Below are positions 1 to 9,030 of a DNA stretch of 64,000 nucleotides, piece by piece; position 1 is the stretch's first letter; every line of letters starts with the position of its first letter. The DNA lies in contig JAUIAD010000001.1 of the NCBI GenBank assembly GCA_030425685.1, forward strand, positions 62,001-126,000, read 5' to 3'. Position numbers and translations under genes: made by a program. The notes under the pieces are model-generated. The model had not been told where the DNA came from and made no database searches. It saw only the letters and a list, made by a program, of their open reading frames with translations. The stretch is from Gammaproteobacteria bacterium. GTDB lineage: Bacteria; Pseudomonadota; Gammaproteobacteria; Coxiellales; Coxiellaceae.

Positions 1-822
1 GCCATTATAAATTTTGCAGCGGAGTCTCACGTTGACCGTTCAATTAATGACCCTGAAAGTTTTATCCAAACCAATGTCGTTGGCACTTTTCGTTTATTGG
101 AAACAGCGCGCAAGTATTGGTATGGTTTAGAAAAAGCAGAGCAAGAAAATTTCCGCTTTTTACATGTTTCAACGGATGAGGTTTATGGTTCTTTAACAGC
201 AGAAGCCCCACCCTTTAAAGAAACCAACCAATACGAGCCCAATAGCCCGTATTCCGCATCAAAGGCGGCATCGGATCACTTAGTACGAGCCTATCATCAC
301 ACCTATGGTTTACCGGTATTAACAACCAACTGTTCGAACAATTATGGACCTTTTCAGTATCCGGAAAAGTTGATACCATGCATGATTTATAATGCGCTAA
401 GCGGCAAATCGCTGCCAATTTATGGTGATGGTCAAAATATTCGCGATTGGCTCTATGTTGCCGACCATTGCGATGCTATTCGTACGGTATTATCGCAAGG
501 CCGTTTAGGTGAAACCTACAACATTGGTGGTCTAAATGAGAAAACGAATGTTGAAGTGGTTTCGGTGATTTGCAAAACCCTGGATGAGTTACGTCCACGG
601 GCCGATGGGCAATCCTATGCGCAGCAGATTGCGTTTGTAAAAGACCGCTTAGGGCATGATAGACGTTATGCTATTGATGCGACAAAGATTACTAAAGAGC
701 TCAATTGGCAGCCGCAGGAATCGTTTGAAACAGGTATGCATCGCACTATAAGTTGGTATTTAAACAACCAACCTTGGGTTGATAACATTATGTCAGGCCA
801 GCATGAGCTTAGCCCAGTCTAA
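1..822 (+). CDS. rfbB: dTDP-glucose 4,6-dehydratase (5' end missing)
   Basis: Converts dTDP-glucose to dTDP-4-keto-6-deoxyglucose, the second step of dTDP-L-rhamnose synthesis (cytoplasmic extended SDR enzyme). The frame is open from base 1 and begins inside the conserved AAESHVDRSI stretch, so the N-terminal Rossmann GxxGxxG part lies outside the window. Visible hallmarks are STDEVYGS (with the TDE catalytic motif), the YSASK motif (Tyr-x3-Lys, Tyr codon at 250), NNYGPFQYPEKLIP and GDGQNIRDWLYVADH. About 80 residues are missing compared with the usual length of about 355. It is followed by rfbA after 36 bases, with rfbC and rfbD overlapping one another, so the four form one operon. A TTG at 97 could be mistaken for a start, but homology extends upstream of it. 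Confidence 0.95.
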   Translation, partial: AIINFAAESHVDRSINDPESFIQTNVVGTFRLLETARKYWYGLEKAEQENFRFLHVSTDEVYGSLTAEAPPFKETNQYEPNSPYSASKAASDHLVRAYHHTYGLPVLTTNCSNNYGPFQYPEKLIPCMIYNALSGKSLPIYGDGQNIRDWLYVADHCDAIRTVLSQGRLGETYNIGGLNEKTNVEVVSVICKTLDELRPRADGQSYAQQIAFVKDRLGHDRRYAIDATKITKELNWQPQESFETGMHRTISWYLNNQPWVDNIMSGQHELSPV

Positions 823-858
823 CAACTACAATAAAAAGACTTTTAACGGAGATAAGTC

Positions 859-1743
859 ATGGAACGAAAAGGTATTATCTTAGCAGGTGGCTCAGGAACG
901 CGCTTATATCCAAGCACGTTTTCTGTCTCAAAGCAGCTGCTACCGATCTACAATAAGCCAATGATTTATTATCCTCTATCGATATTGATGTTGGCGGGCA
1001 TAAAAGAAATGCTGATAATTACCACACCACGAGATATGGATCAGTATAAGGCACTGTTAGGCGACGGCTCGCAATGGGGTTTATCATTGCAATACAAAGA
1101 GCAACCCTCACCCGATGGTTTAGCGCAAGCTTTTATTTTAGGCGAAGAGTTTATCGGTGATAGCTCGGTCGCTTTAATCCTGGGTGATAATATTTTTTAT
1201 GGTCATGGTATGACAGGGCTGCTACAAGAGGCAACGCAGCAACACGAGGGCGCAACAATTTTTGCTTACGGCGTCAATGACCCAGAGCGTTACGGCGTGG
1301 TAGAGTTTGATAACAATGGCAAGGCGATTTCGATTGTTGAGAAACCATTACAACCAAAATCAAACTATGCGGTAACGGGTTTGTATTTTTACGATAATAA
1401 GGTAATTGATATCGCAAAATCAGTGAAGCCTTCAGCGCGAGGTGAGCTGGAAATCACGTCTGTCAATGCAGCCTATTTACAACAAGGTGATTTAAACGTA
1501 CAAGTAATGGGTCGAGGCTACGCATGGTTAGACACGGGAACACACGATTCCTTATTAGAAGCAAGCCAATTTATAGCAACGATTGAACATCGCCAAGGTA
1601 TCAAAGTCGCTTGTCTTGAGGAAATTGCCTTGCGTAATAAATGGATTGATCCGAATAATGTTTTAATCAGAATGAAGCCTTATGCAAAAACAAAGTATAG
1701 TCAATATTTAACGTCTATGGTTGAGACTGGAGTAACAAATTGA
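859..1743 (+). CDS. rfbA: glucose-1-phosphate thymidylyltransferase
   Basis: Makes dTDP-glucose from glucose-1-phosphate and dTTP, the first step of the rhamnose pathway. At 294 residues it has family-typical length. The N-terminus carries the nucleotidyltransferase signature [16 protein letters not shown], followed by [29 protein letters not shown] holds the metal-binding Asp, and [20 protein letters not shown] and [14 protein letters not shown] also match RmlA. A GGAG Shine-Dalgarno sits about 8 bases before the ATG. Its stop codon overlaps the rfbC start. Confidence 0.96.
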   Translation: MERKGIILAGGSGTRLYPSTFSVSKQLLPIYNKPMIYYPLSILMLAGIKEMLIITTPRDMDQYKALLGDGSQWGLSLQYKEQPSPDGLAQAFILGEEFIGDSSVALILGDNIFYGHGMTGLLQEATQQHEGATIFAYGVNDPERYGVVEFDNNGKAISIVEKPLQPKSNYAVTGLYFYDNKVIDIAKSVKPSARGELEITSVNAAYLQQGDLNVQVMGRGYAWLDTGTHDSLLEASQFIATIEHRQGIKVACLEEIALRNKWIDPNNVLIRMKPYAKTKYSQYLTSMVETGVTN

Positions 1744-2327
1744 ATGTAACTGAGACAAATCTACCAGGCGTACTGGTTATTGAGCCACGTATTTTTGCCG
1801 ATGACCGTGGTTTTTTCTATGAGAGCTTTAATCACAAGCGCTTTGAGGAAGCTGTTGGCTATGCTGTCAACTTTGCTCAGGATAATCATTCCAACTCAGT
1901 AAAAGGTGTCTTACGCGGTTTACACTATCAAATGCCACCTATGACCCAAGGCAAGTTAGTGCGCGTGGTAAACGGTGAAGTTTACGATGTAGCTGTTGAT
2001 GTTCGCAAAGACTCACCCACTTTTGGCAAATACACTGGGGTGGTTTTATCAGCAGAAAATAAAAAACAATTGTGGATCCCAGAAGGCTTTTTACATGGCT
2101 TTGTTGTGTTATCCGAAGAAGCTGATTTCCTTTACAAGGCCACTAATTATTATTCTGTTGAGCATGAGGTTTGTGTTAGGTGGGATGATCCTGAGATTGG
2201 TGTTGAGTGGTTACATCTGCATGGCTTAACACAAGATAATATTTTAGTTTCTACAAAAGATAGTGAGGGTATATCGTTATCAGCGTTATCCCGACAACTG
2301 ACACAGATAAAGGCAATACATACGTGA
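1740..2327 (+). CDS. rfbC: dTDP-4-dehydrorhamnose 3,5-epimerase
   Basis: Third enzyme of dTDP-L-rhamnose synthesis: double epimerisation of dTDP-4-keto-6-deoxyglucose, on a cupin fold. Diagnostic segments are [15 protein letters not shown], the catalytic His in [27 protein letters not shown] and [15 protein letters not shown]. It starts at a TTG that overlaps the rfbA stop (TTGA); a GGAG lies about 6 bases upstream, and the nearest ATG (1744) is followed immediately by a stop in its own frame. The length of 195 is slightly above the usual 180-185 because of a C-terminal tail. Confidence 0.94.
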   Translation: MNVTETNLPGVLVIEPRIFADDRGFFYESFNHKRFEEAVGYAVNFAQDNHSNSVKGVLRGLHYQMPPMTQGKLVRVVNGEVYDVAVDVRKDSPTFGKYTGVVLSAENKKQLWIPEGFLHGFVVLSEEADFLYKATNYYSVEHEVCVRWDDPEIGVEWLHLHGLTQDNILVSTKDSEGISLSALSRQLTQIKAIHT

Positions 2328-3223
2328 AGATGTTACTGTTAGGCAGTAATGGGCAAGTAGGCAGAGAGCTAACACGCAGCTTGGCTCCTTTGGGCGATAT
2401 TGTTGCCTGTGATAGAGCAAAAGTAGATTTTAATAATATAGAACAGCTGCGAAATGCGGTTAAGGCCTCTTCACCTGATATTATTGTTAATGCAGTTGCC
2501 TACACGCAGGTTGATATGGCTGAACAGGAACCTAAAAAGGCTTATAAAATTAATGTTGATGCTGTTGCTGCCTTGGCAGAAGAAGCTAAACAGTTAAATG
2601 CCTGCCTTATTCACTATTCAACAGACTATATTTTTGATGGTAAAAAAGATCAGCCTTACCATGAAGATGATGTTCCAAATCCTTTAAGCGTCTATGGCAT
2701 AACAAAACTGGAAAGCGAGCATGTAATTAGAAAGAGTCATTGTCATCATATTATTTTTAGAACTAGCTGGGTCTATTCTGAGTGGGGGAATAATTTTTTA
2801 AAAAAAATGATGGGCTTATTGCAACAGGGTGATCCATTAGAGGTTGTTTGTGACCAAGTGGGTGTGCCAACCAGTGCTCGCTTAATTGCAGATGTGACGG
2901 TAAGCGTGTTAAAAAAAGTTTACCGTCAAGCGCAGTTGAGTGTAGACCATTTGGGCACGTATAACTTAGTTGCCTTGGGAGATACAAGTTGGCATAAATT
3001 TGCTTGTTTTATCCTGGAAAGAATGAAGGCTAAAGGGGTAAAGAATTTAATTTCTGCTGAGCAAGTGATGCCAACATTAACAAAAGACTATAAAGCATTA
3101 GCCCCTCGACCTAAGAACTCAAGACTATCAACGCATAAATTAGAGAAAAGTTTTAATGTTTCTTTGCCATGTTGGCAGGAAGAGGCAGAAAAAATTATTG
3201 ATAGCTTATTGGTTGGTAACTAG
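2324..3223 (+). CDS. rfbD: dTDP-4-dehydrorhamnose reductase
   Basis: Last step of dTDP-L-rhamnose synthesis, NAD(P)H-dependent reduction of the 4-keto group. The Rossmann motif GSNGQVGREL is at residues 7-16. Also present are VNAVAYTQVDMAEQEP, YSTDYIFDGKK and the catalytic YGITKLESE (Tyr-x3-Lys), followed by RTSWVYSEWGNNF. The GTG start overlaps the rfbC stop (GTGA). The 3' end overlaps the end of the convergent wzt gene by 18 bases, so the two transcripts must be antisense at their ends. Length 299 is normal. Confidence 0.95.
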   Translation: MKMLLLGSNGQVGRELTRSLAPLGDIVACDRAKVDFNNIEQLRNAVKASSPDIIVNAVAYTQVDMAEQEPKKAYKINVDAVAALAEEAKQLNACLIHYSTDYIFDGKKDQPYHEDDVPNPLSVYGITKLESEHVIRKSHCHHIIFRTSWVYSEWGNNFLKKMMGLLQQGDPLEVVCDQVGVPTSARLIADVTVSVLKKVYRQAQLSVDHLGTYNLVALGDTSWHKFACFILERMKAKGVKNLISAEQVMPTLTKDYKALAPRPKNSRLSTHKLEKSFNVSLPCWQEEAEKIIDSLLVGN

Positions 3224-4021
3224 CTGCTTAGGCTGTTTTACGGGTTGAATCTTTTCAGCTTGCCTATTGATTTGCTCAGTATAAAATTTAATACCGTCAT
3301 CGACATCTCCAAAAAATTGAATTTCTCCTTTTTTTAGGACGACCGTTTTATTACAGAACTCTTTAATTGTTTTATTATCGTGGGTGGTTATCACAAGAAT
3401 ATTACTTTTTTCAATAACCTTATTGATTCTGTTCCTAGCCTTGTTTATGAAAACTGCATCACCAACGCTAATAATTTCATCGATCAACATAATATCGGGA
3501 TGAAAAGCGGTCGCTACGCCAAAGGCCAGTTTCATGCGCATGCCCGTTGAATAGGTCCTTACTGGGTTGTCGATAAAATCCCCGAGCTCGGTAAACGCTT
3601 TAATATCGTCAACGATCATTAAGCCTTCCTGCTTTGAAAACCCTCTCATAATGGTTAGGTTAATAATATTCTCATAACCTGTAGCCTCTTCATTCATACC
3701 TAGGTTAACATCAAATAGGGTTGAGGTTTTTCCATTTATTTTGACTGAGCCAATATTGGGGGTGTAAATTTTAGCTAGCACTCTTAATAAAGTACTTTTA
3801 CCCGCACCATTTTGCCCAAGTAAACCAACTCGGTCACCAATGCCGATATCTAGGTTGATATTATTCAGTGCGCGATAGGAAGAGTTCTTAATGCCTGTCG
3901 ATGCAACAGGTGTTTTGCGCAGAAATTTATTGCACAGATGCACAGCCGTTTTTTTGATAGAATCAGAGCCTGTTTTAATAATATAGTCTAAGCAAACGTT
4001 TCTTAATTCAATCGAAGACAT
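3206..4021 (-). CDS. wzt: O-antigen/polysaccharide ABC exporter, ATP-binding subunit (Wzt-like)
   Basis: ATPase of an ABC-2 polysaccharide exporter that moves lipid-linked glycan across the inner membrane. It has Walker A GQNGAGKST, the variant signature YSTGMRMKLAFG typical of Wzt/TagH-type ATPases, and Walker B DIMLIDEI. The N-terminus (IELRNVCLDY, then NSSYRALNNINLDI) fits this subgroup. At 271 residues it lacks the extra C-terminal carbohydrate-binding domain of the long Wzt proteins, which suggests that chain length is not read by this subunit. It lies 12 bases downstream of wzm. The neighbouring rhamnose operon makes a rhamnose-containing O-antigen or capsule likely (inference). Confidence 0.9.
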   Translation of the reverse strand: MSSIELRNVCLDYIIKTGSDSIKKTAVHLCNKFLRKTPVASTGIKNSSYRALNNINLDIGIGDRVGLLGQNGAGKSTLLRVLAKIYTPNIGSVKINGKTSTLFDVNLGMNEEATGYENIINLTIMRGFSKQEGLMIVDDIKAFTELGDFIDNPVRTYSTGMRMKLAFGVATAFHPDIMLIDEIISVGDAVFINKARNRINKVIEKSNILVITTHDNKTIKEFCNKTVVLKKGEIQFFGDVDDGIKFYTEQINRQAEKIQPVKQPKQLVTNQ

Positions 4022-4033
4022 GTATGTTATTTC

Positions 4034-4816
4034 CTATAACCAAAAGACAATGCGGTGTTTAAATTTTTTCATTACAAAATAATAGAGTATAAAGCCTAGA
4101 GACGTTGCAATAAGGACAACCACTAAACTGGTGAAGTCAATAAGCTGGTTCATCAGCGGCGCTCGTACTAGATTAAGAAAACCATTAAAAGGGTTGTAGT
4201 GTACCGCCCAACGATACTTTTCAGGGAGTAACTTTGGCATCCACATAATTGGCGTAAGGAAAAAAATCACTTGAATAAGGCTGGCAACAATCTGTGTAAA
4301 GTCCCGATAGCGAGTGCCAAAGACAGCGAGTAAGCTTCCCCAGAACATCGTATTTACCGCGATGAGAAGTAACCCGGGAATAATGAGTAACAGCTTAAAG
4401 CTAATGGATATATCAAAAATAAAAATAATGGGAATAAAAACCAATACGTTGTGCACAAAAATAAGGAGATTCCTTAAGATAATGCGCATAATAAACTGTG
4501 ACATGGCATTATTTTGGTTTCTAATATAGTTTTCTGAGACAATAAAGGCATTGGTACTCTCAAGTAGCAATGTTGAAACTAGTGCCCAGCCAATAATACC
4601 GGAAGCTAGATGAGGGTAATAGAGTGCTAGGTTAGCCTTGAACAAATGCCCGTATAAAAAGCCCATGCTATAAATCGTTACAGCCATGCTGAGTGTAATC
4701 CATAGCGGTCCTAATGAAGAGCGACGATACTTTAATTTAATGTCTTGGCTGCCAAGCATATACCAAACAGGCCAACGGGTGACTAACGCTTTAATTTCTT
4801 CGTAGACGCTATTCAT
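4034..4816 (-). CDS. wzm: O-antigen/polysaccharide ABC exporter, permease subunit (Wzm-like)
   Basis: ABC-2 type permease with about six hydrophobic segments. LKYRRSSLGPLWITLSMAV near residue 30 is the classic Wzm/KpsM/TagG entry motif, and FFLTPIMWMPKLLPEKYRW, HYNPFNGFLNLVRAPLM and FKHRIVFWL at the C-terminus are also typical. I start at the internal ATG (4816, MNSVYEEIK), which gives 260 residues, the normal size. The reading frame stays open to an ATG at 4858, and a GGAG lies about 13 bases before the chosen start. It pairs with wzt immediately downstream. Confidence 0.9.
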   Translation of the reverse strand: MNSVYEEIKALVTRWPVWYMLGSQDIKLKYRRSSLGPLWITLSMAVTIYSMGFLYGHLFKANLALYYPHLASGIIGWALVSTLLLESTNAFIVSENYIRNQNNAMSQFIMRIILRNLLIFVHNVLVFIPIIFIFDISISFKLLLIIPGLLLIAVNTMFWGSLLAVFGTRYRDFTQIVASLIQVIFFLTPIMWMPKLLPEKYRWAVHYNPFNGFLNLVRAPLMNQLIDFTSLVVVLIATSLGFILYYFVMKKFKHRIVFWL

Positions 4817-4949
4817 TGTATGACATGATCTCCTTATCGATAATCTGAATATGGGCATTTTAACAGCAGGTATTTAGCGATGCAATTGCTGCGAGTTTTG
4901 CTTTACTTAAAAAGGTGCTGGGTGTAAATGTTGTAATAGCTGTAGACAG

Positions 4950-6041
4950 CTACACATTAAAACGAAACAACATAATATCACCATCCTTAACGATATATTC
5001 TTTACCCTCTAACCGCCATTTCCCTGCATCTTTAGCGCCCTGTTCGCCATTAAACTCAATAAAGTCATTATAGGCAATAACCTCAGCACGGATAAATCCT
5101 TTTTCAAAATCAGTATGAATTTCGGCAGCGGCTTTTGGCGCGGTGGCATTTTGTTTGGTTGTCCAAGCGCGAGTTTCCTTAGGGCCGGTGGTAAAGTATG
5201 TTTGCAGGCCAAGCAAGTGATAACCCGCACGAATAACACGATTAAGCCCAGGCTCTTCCATACCAATGCTTTCAAGAAACTCATTCTGCTCTTCAGCCGG
5301 CAATTCAGCGATTTCAGATTCCAAAGCAGCACACACAGCAACAAGATCAGCGCCTTCTTTTTCGGCTAACTCTTTGACTTTAGATAGATAAGGGTTATTT
5401 TCAAAACCATCCTCATTAACGTTGGCAATATAAAGCGTCGGCTTAGTGGTAAGAAAATGGGCGTTATTTAAAATAGCGCGATCTTCTTTATCCAGCTCTA
5501 ATGTGCGCAGCGGGTTGCCTTCGTTTAAATGCGCTCTGGCCTTTTCAAAAACTGCCAACAGCTTCTGTGCGTCTTTATCGCCACGCTTAGCGTCTTTCGC
5601 TACTTTTAATAAAGATTTTTCAATGGTCTCCAAATCAGCCAAAGCTAATTCAGTATTAATCACATCAATATCGGCAAGAGGATCAATTTTGCCAGCAACG
5701 TGAGCAATATCATCATTTTCAAAACAGCGTACAACATGGGCGATGGCATTGGTTTCGCGAATATTGGCGAGAAATTTATTACCAAGGCCTTCACCTTTGG
5801 AAGCGCCCGCGACCAAGCCAGCAATATCAACAAATTGCACGGTGGTTGGAATAGTTTCTTTTGACTGCGTAATACCAGAAATTTTCTCCAAGCGCTCATC
5901 AGGAACGGGAACAACGCCAACATTTGGTTCAATTGTGCAAAAAGGATAGTTCGCCGCTTCGATGCCCGCTTTTGTTAACGCATTAAAAAGAGTTGATTTA
6001 CCGACGTTGGGCAAGCCAACAATGCCGCATTTAAAGCCCAT
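4950..6041 (-). CDS. ychF: redox-regulated ATPase YchF (Obg-family)
   Basis: Ribosome-associated Obg-family P-loop protein that hydrolyses ATP rather than GTP. The G1 motif [12 protein letters not shown] is at residues 8-19, followed by [21 protein letters not shown], the switch [20 protein letters not shown], the YchF-specific segment NVNEDGF in place of NKxD, and a C-terminal TGS domain ending in [10 protein letters not shown]. Length 363 is exactly that of the family. A GAGGAA lies 7 bases before the ATG. The gene is 11 bases downstream of pth, the usual pairing. A short palindrome (4937-4952) straddles the stop codon but lacks a U-tract. Confidence 0.97.
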   Translation of the reverse strand: MGFKCGIVGLPNVGKSTLFNALTKAGIEAANYPFCTIEPNVGVVPVPDERLEKISGITQSKETIPTTVQFVDIAGLVAGASKGEGLGNKFLANIRETNAIAHVVRCFENDDIAHVAGKIDPLADIDVINTELALADLETIEKSLLKVAKDAKRGDKDAQKLLAVFEKARAHLNEGNPLRTLELDKEDRAILNNAHFLTTKPTLYIANVNEDGFENNPYLSKVKELAEKEGADLVAVCAALESEIAELPAEEQNEFLESIGMEEPGLNRVIRAGYHLLGLQTYFTTGPKETRAWTTKQNATAPKAAAEIHTDFEKGFIRAEVIAYNDFIEFNGEQGAKDAGKWRLEGKEYIVKDGDIMLFRFNV

Positions 6042-6052
6042 GATTTATTCCT

Positions 6053-6622
6053 CTATGTCGCATGCAAGTAACGCATGGCTTTTTCAAATTCACCGTTTGC
6101 TAGTTCATCAACCACTCGTAAGCTTTCAGCAATGCCATCATCAATTAGTTGTTTGTCTTTTTTCGATGGCTGCCCCAAAACATAAGGTGTTACTTTATCC
6201 TTATGGCCGGGATGATCAATACCAATGCGCAAACGGTAAAAATCTTTGGTGCCAAGGTGTGAAATAATATCCCTTAAGCCATTGTGACCACCATGCCCAC
6301 CGCTCTCTTTGATGCGCACCTGGCCAACGGGGAAATCTAACTCATCGTGAGCCACTAAAATTTCATCCGGCTTAATTTTGTAGAACCTAGCCATGGCTGC
6401 AACGGCTTTACCGCTATCATTCATATAAGTGGTCGGTTCTAGGAGATAACATTTATTACCATCAATCAGACAGTTGGCGACGAGACCGTAAAACTTGCTT
6501 TCTTTGCGCAGGGTTTGATTATGTTCGCTAGCTATTTGATCGACAAACCAGGCGCCGACATTATGTCGGGTTTTTTCATATTCTGCGCCTGGATTGCCGA
6601 GACCAACAATCAATTTAATCAT
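6053..6622 (-). CDS. pth: peptidyl-tRNA hydrolase
   Basis: Releases peptides from peptidyl-tRNAs that drop off the ribosome. The N-terminus [19 protein letters not shown] contains the conserved Asn and the catalytic His. [20 protein letters not shown] and GGHNGLRDI contain the catalytic Asp and the substrate-binding Asn. At 189 residues the length is typical. It sits 9 bases downstream of rplY and 11 bases upstream of ychF, so rplY-pth-ychF is one transcription unit, as in many gammaproteobacteria. The Shine-Dalgarno is weak, which suggests coupling to rplY translation. Confidence 0.97.
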   Translation of the reverse strand: MIKLIVGLGNPGAEYEKTRHNVGAWFVDQIASEHNQTLRKESKFYGLVANCLIDGNKCYLLEPTTYMNDSGKAVAAMARFYKIKPDEILVAHDELDFPVGQVRIKESGGHGGHNGLRDIISHLGTKDFYRLRIGIDHPGHKDKVTPYVLGQPSKKDKQLIDDGIAESLRVVDELANGEFEKAMRYLHAT

Positions 6623-6631
6623 TGTTGGGTC

Positions 6632-7303
6632 TTATTCTGCAGAGCTGTTTTCATCACCAGCTTGTTGTTCAGATTCACCTTCAGCAGCTTCGGCTTCAGT
6701 GCTTTCTTCGCTAGCACCCGTTTTAGGTGCATTAGCACTGATAATTGGAAGATCGTGTTCGTCATCCAATTCGCCATGTGCAAACTCAACGCCGCTAGGC
6801 AGTTTGATGTCTGATAGGTGTAAAGGATGGTTAAGATCCAAAGCTGAAGTATCAACTTTAATGCTTTCTGGTAAGTTGCCAGGTAAACATTTTACATCGA
6901 TGGTAGTCATCAAGTGAGAGATAAGGCCGCCTTTTTGCACGCCTGGGCATTTGTCTTCGTTAACAAATTCTAGCGGTACTTGAATGGTAATAGCTTCAGA
7001 CGCGTTAATGCGTAGGAAGTCAAGATGCATAACCAGAGGCTTGGTCACGTGGCGTTCTACCGCTTTGATGACAACTTTTTCTTTTTTGCCACTGATGGTT
7101 AGATCTAGAATGTGAGAAAAAACGGCTTCGTGGCTTAAGGTTTTCATCACTTCATTTTGTAATAAAGTAATAGATTCTGGTTGTTTATCAGCACCATAGA
7201 CAGTAGCAGGCACTTTACCTTCGCGACGTAGTCGTCTGGCGGCGGCTTTACCGACTTCTTGGCGAGACTCTGCAGCGAGTTCGAATGCTATGCTATTTGA
7301 CAT
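6632..7303 (-). CDS. rplY: 50S ribosomal protein L25, long CTC form
   Basis: Binds 5S rRNA in the large ribosomal subunit. I start at MSNSIAFELAAESR (7303), preceded by GGAG 8 bases upstream. The frame continues upstream to 7510, but that part translates repeat DNA. The 223-residue product has the L25 N-terminal barrel (GKAAARRLRREGKVPATVYG, then HILDLTISGKKEKVVIKAV) and the CTC C-terminal domain (GGLISHLMTTIDVKCLPGNLPESIKVD). It ends in an acidic low-complexity tail rich in Glu, Ala and Ser. The order prs-rplY-pth-ychF is conserved across gammaproteobacteria. Confidence 0.95.
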   Translation of the reverse strand: MSNSIAFELAAESRQEVGKAAARRLRREGKVPATVYGADKQPESITLLQNEVMKTLSHEAVFSHILDLTISGKKEKVVIKAVERHVTKPLVMHLDFLRINASEAITIQVPLEFVNEDKCPGVQKGGLISHLMTTIDVKCLPGNLPESIKVDTSALDLNHPLHLSDIKLPSGVEFAHGELDDEHDLPIISANAPKTGASEESTEAEAAEGESEQQAGDENSSAE

Positions 7304-7440
7304 GTTCTTTCTCCGGTCATTGATATCTTGTATAAGCCCCTTACAACTCGGGACCAGGCATTTTACTGATCTTTTCGTTAGATTTCCAGGTTTTTTTTGT
7401 TTTGGTTGCAGTGTGGGGGGATAATGAGTGCGACGGTGTA

Positions 7441-7470
7441 GAGCGGGCGCAGCATGCTGCGCCCCTACGG
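7441..7470. repeat. REP-like palindrome, copy 1
   Basis: One copy of a dispersed palindrome with core GCGGGCGCAGCATGCTGCGC followed by CCCTACGG. The inner GCGCAGCATGCTGCGC is a perfect inverted repeat. The same core recurs near 24276, 24591, 24911, 28680, 28748, 28818, 28887 (partial) and 57329. This copy lies between prs and rplY and would form a strong hairpin in their shared transcript. Confidence 0.85.
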
Positions 7471-7533
7471 TGTGTGGTGGTGTTTGGGTGCTTGTTATTA
7501 GGGTGGGCACCGGTCCGAAAAATGTTGGTTTGT

Positions 7534-8490
7534 TTAGTCAATAAACATTGAGCTAACGGACTCTTTTAAGTTTATACGTGAAATAGTTTCCGCAAGCAGT
7601 TCACTTAAGGAGACCTGTCTTATTTTAGGGCAGCTCTTAGCGTCTTCACGTAACGGAATAGTGTCAGTAACAATCATTTCATCAATCGATGAGCTCATAA
7701 TATTGTTAATCGCCTGGCCAGATAAAACTGGGTGCGCACAATAAGCCGCTACCGTCTTCGCGCCTTGTGCTTTTAAGGCTTCAGCCGCATGGCATAAAGT
7801 GCCAGCAGTATCGACAATATCATCAACGATCACACAGTTACGGCCAGCAACATCACCGATCACATTCATCACTTCCGCCTCATTAGGCCCAGGACGACGT
7901 TTGTCGATAATAGCAAGATCAGTGTCGTTAAGCTGCTTAGCAATCGCACGTGCACGTACCACACCACCAACATCTGGCGAAACCACCATCGGGTTAGGAT
8001 ACTTGCTGAGCAAGCCATCTTGGCGAATCATTGAGGTGCTAGCGTAAACGTTATCAACTGGAATATAGAAAAACCCTTGAATTTGGTCAGCGTGCAAATC
8101 GACGGTGATCATGCGCGTAAAGCCGACTTTCTGTAGCATATCGGCGATGATCTTCGCAGAAATAGGTACGCGAGAAGAACGCACACGGCGATCTTGGCGG
8201 GCGTAACCAAAGTAGGGGATCACAGCGGTAATGCTAGCAGCCGACGCGCGACGCAAGGCATCGCCCATAAGAATTAATTCCATCAATGTTTCATTGGTTG
8301 GATAACAAGTTGACTGGATGAGAAAAATCTCCCGTCCACGCACATTGTCTTTGATCTCAATGCGAATTTCACCATCGCTAAAACGGCCAACATAGGCGTT
8401 ACCGAGCGGTATATTAAGGTGGTTAGCAACTCTAGCGGCCAGCAATGGGTTGGCGCTACCATGGAAAATTCTAAGGTTGGTTGTAGGCAC
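7534..8490 (-). CDS. prs: ribose-phosphate pyrophosphokinase
   Basis: Makes PRPP from ribose-5-phosphate and ATP, feeding nucleotide, histidine and NAD synthesis. Typical features are [17 protein letters not shown] with [10 protein letters not shown], the ATP-binding region [16 protein letters not shown], the metal-binding [15 protein letters not shown], and the PRPP loop [14 protein letters not shown]. It has 318 residues, near the usual 315. It starts at GTG (8490) with GAGGAAAG about 6 bases upstream. The gene lies upstream of rplY on the same strand, separated by about 230 bases that contain a REP copy. Confidence 0.97.
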   Translation of the reverse strand: MPTTNLRIFHGSANPLLAARVANHLNIPLGNAYVGRFSDGEIRIEIKDNVRGREIFLIQSTCYPTNETLMELILMGDALRRASAASITAVIPYFGYARQDRRVRSSRVPISAKIIADMLQKVGFTRMITVDLHADQIQGFFYIPVDNVYASTSMIRQDGLLSKYPNPMVVSPDVGGVVRARAIAKQLNDTDLAIIDKRRPGPNEAEVMNVIGDVAGRNCVIVDDIVDTAGTLCHAAEALKAQGAKTVAAYCAHPVLSGQAINNIMSSSIDEMIVTDTIPLREDAKSCPKIRQVSLSELLAETISRINLKESVSSMFID

Positions 8491-8617
8491 AAGCTTTCCT
8501 CAAATTTCAAATAATGATGGGTTATCGAATGCGGGTTGAGTGTAACATAAAATATTGAGAGGTAAAAAAGTAATAGTGCCTATGGTTGCTTAATTTGGCA
8601 GCAAAACAAAATTATAG

Positions 8618-8658
8618 CCAGGCATCCGTCATACTGTGGCTTGACCGCAGTATCCAGC
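8618..8658. repeat. GTCATAC-type hairpin repeat, copy 1
   Basis: Inverted repeat GTCATACTGTGG-cttga-CCGCAGTATCC in the 297-base gap between prs and tRNA-Gln. A second copy at 11682-11710 (GTCATACCGCGG and onwards) is in the opposite orientation, judged by the TCAAG/CTTGA centre. It resembles the short GTCATACCGCGGTCAAG repeats seen in many proteobacterial genomes. I see no gene in the rest of this gap. Confidence 0.75.
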
Positions 8659-8787
8659 CATATTACTTGCGATCAGTGACAAGGCTACCTTTATGATTTA
8701 ATCCAAGGAAGTAGGGCAAAGATTTTGCTTGCCAGCAAAGGAAAAAAGGTAATGCGCGCAAAATGTTCAAAAACAGGACTGGAAAAT

Positions 8788-8862
8788 TGGCTGGGGTGCT
8801 AGGATTCGAACCTAGGAATGCGGAGATCAAAACCCCGTGCCTTACCACTTGGCGACACCCCA
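8788..8862 (-). tRNA. tRNA-Gln (anticodon TTG)
   Basis: Read on the minus strand, a 75-base cloverleaf begins TGGGGTGTCGCCAAGTGG and ends CACCCCAGCCA. The T-arm contains GGTTCGAATCC and the CCA tail is encoded. The anticodon stem pairs CGGGG with CTCCG (one G-T) around the loop TTTTGAT, which places TTG at positions 34-36, so the tRNA reads CAA. The unpaired first U of the acceptor matches bacterial tRNA-Gln. In related bacteria tRNA-Gln commonly lies beside prs, as here. Confidence 0.96.
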
Positions 8863-8875
8863 ATGAACAGCAGCC

Positions 8876-8903
8876 ATCTTATCATTTTTCTTGGTGGTGT
8901 CAA
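8876..8903 (-). promoter_or_regulatory. sigma-70 promoter of tRNA-Gln
   Basis: On the minus strand a consensus -35 TTGACA (8898-8903) is followed after 16 bases by a -10 of TAAGAT (8876-8881). The -10 ends 13 bases before the first tRNA base, which fits a very short leader. This is the best-matching promoter I found in the window. Confidence 0.75.
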
Positions 8904-9030
8904 CAAGGACAGGTTTGATAGTTAAAACTCGCTGAAAAAATGTTGTGTTAGCTAAGAGTTGGTTATGCAGGCGGCCAGTGCTATAGCTTTCAATCTGTCT
9001 ATAGATTAAGCAGCTCTTCTCTTTTTGGTA

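Noticed and set aside
4937-4952. Terminator for ychF
   Set aside because: The palindrome overlaps the stop codon and has no T-tract on the minus strand, so I did not list it as a terminator.
7304-7541. N-terminal extension of rplY and a 66-codon frame upstream
   Set aside because: The extension codes through a REP palindrome; the conserved L25 start with a good Shine-Dalgarno lies at 7303.
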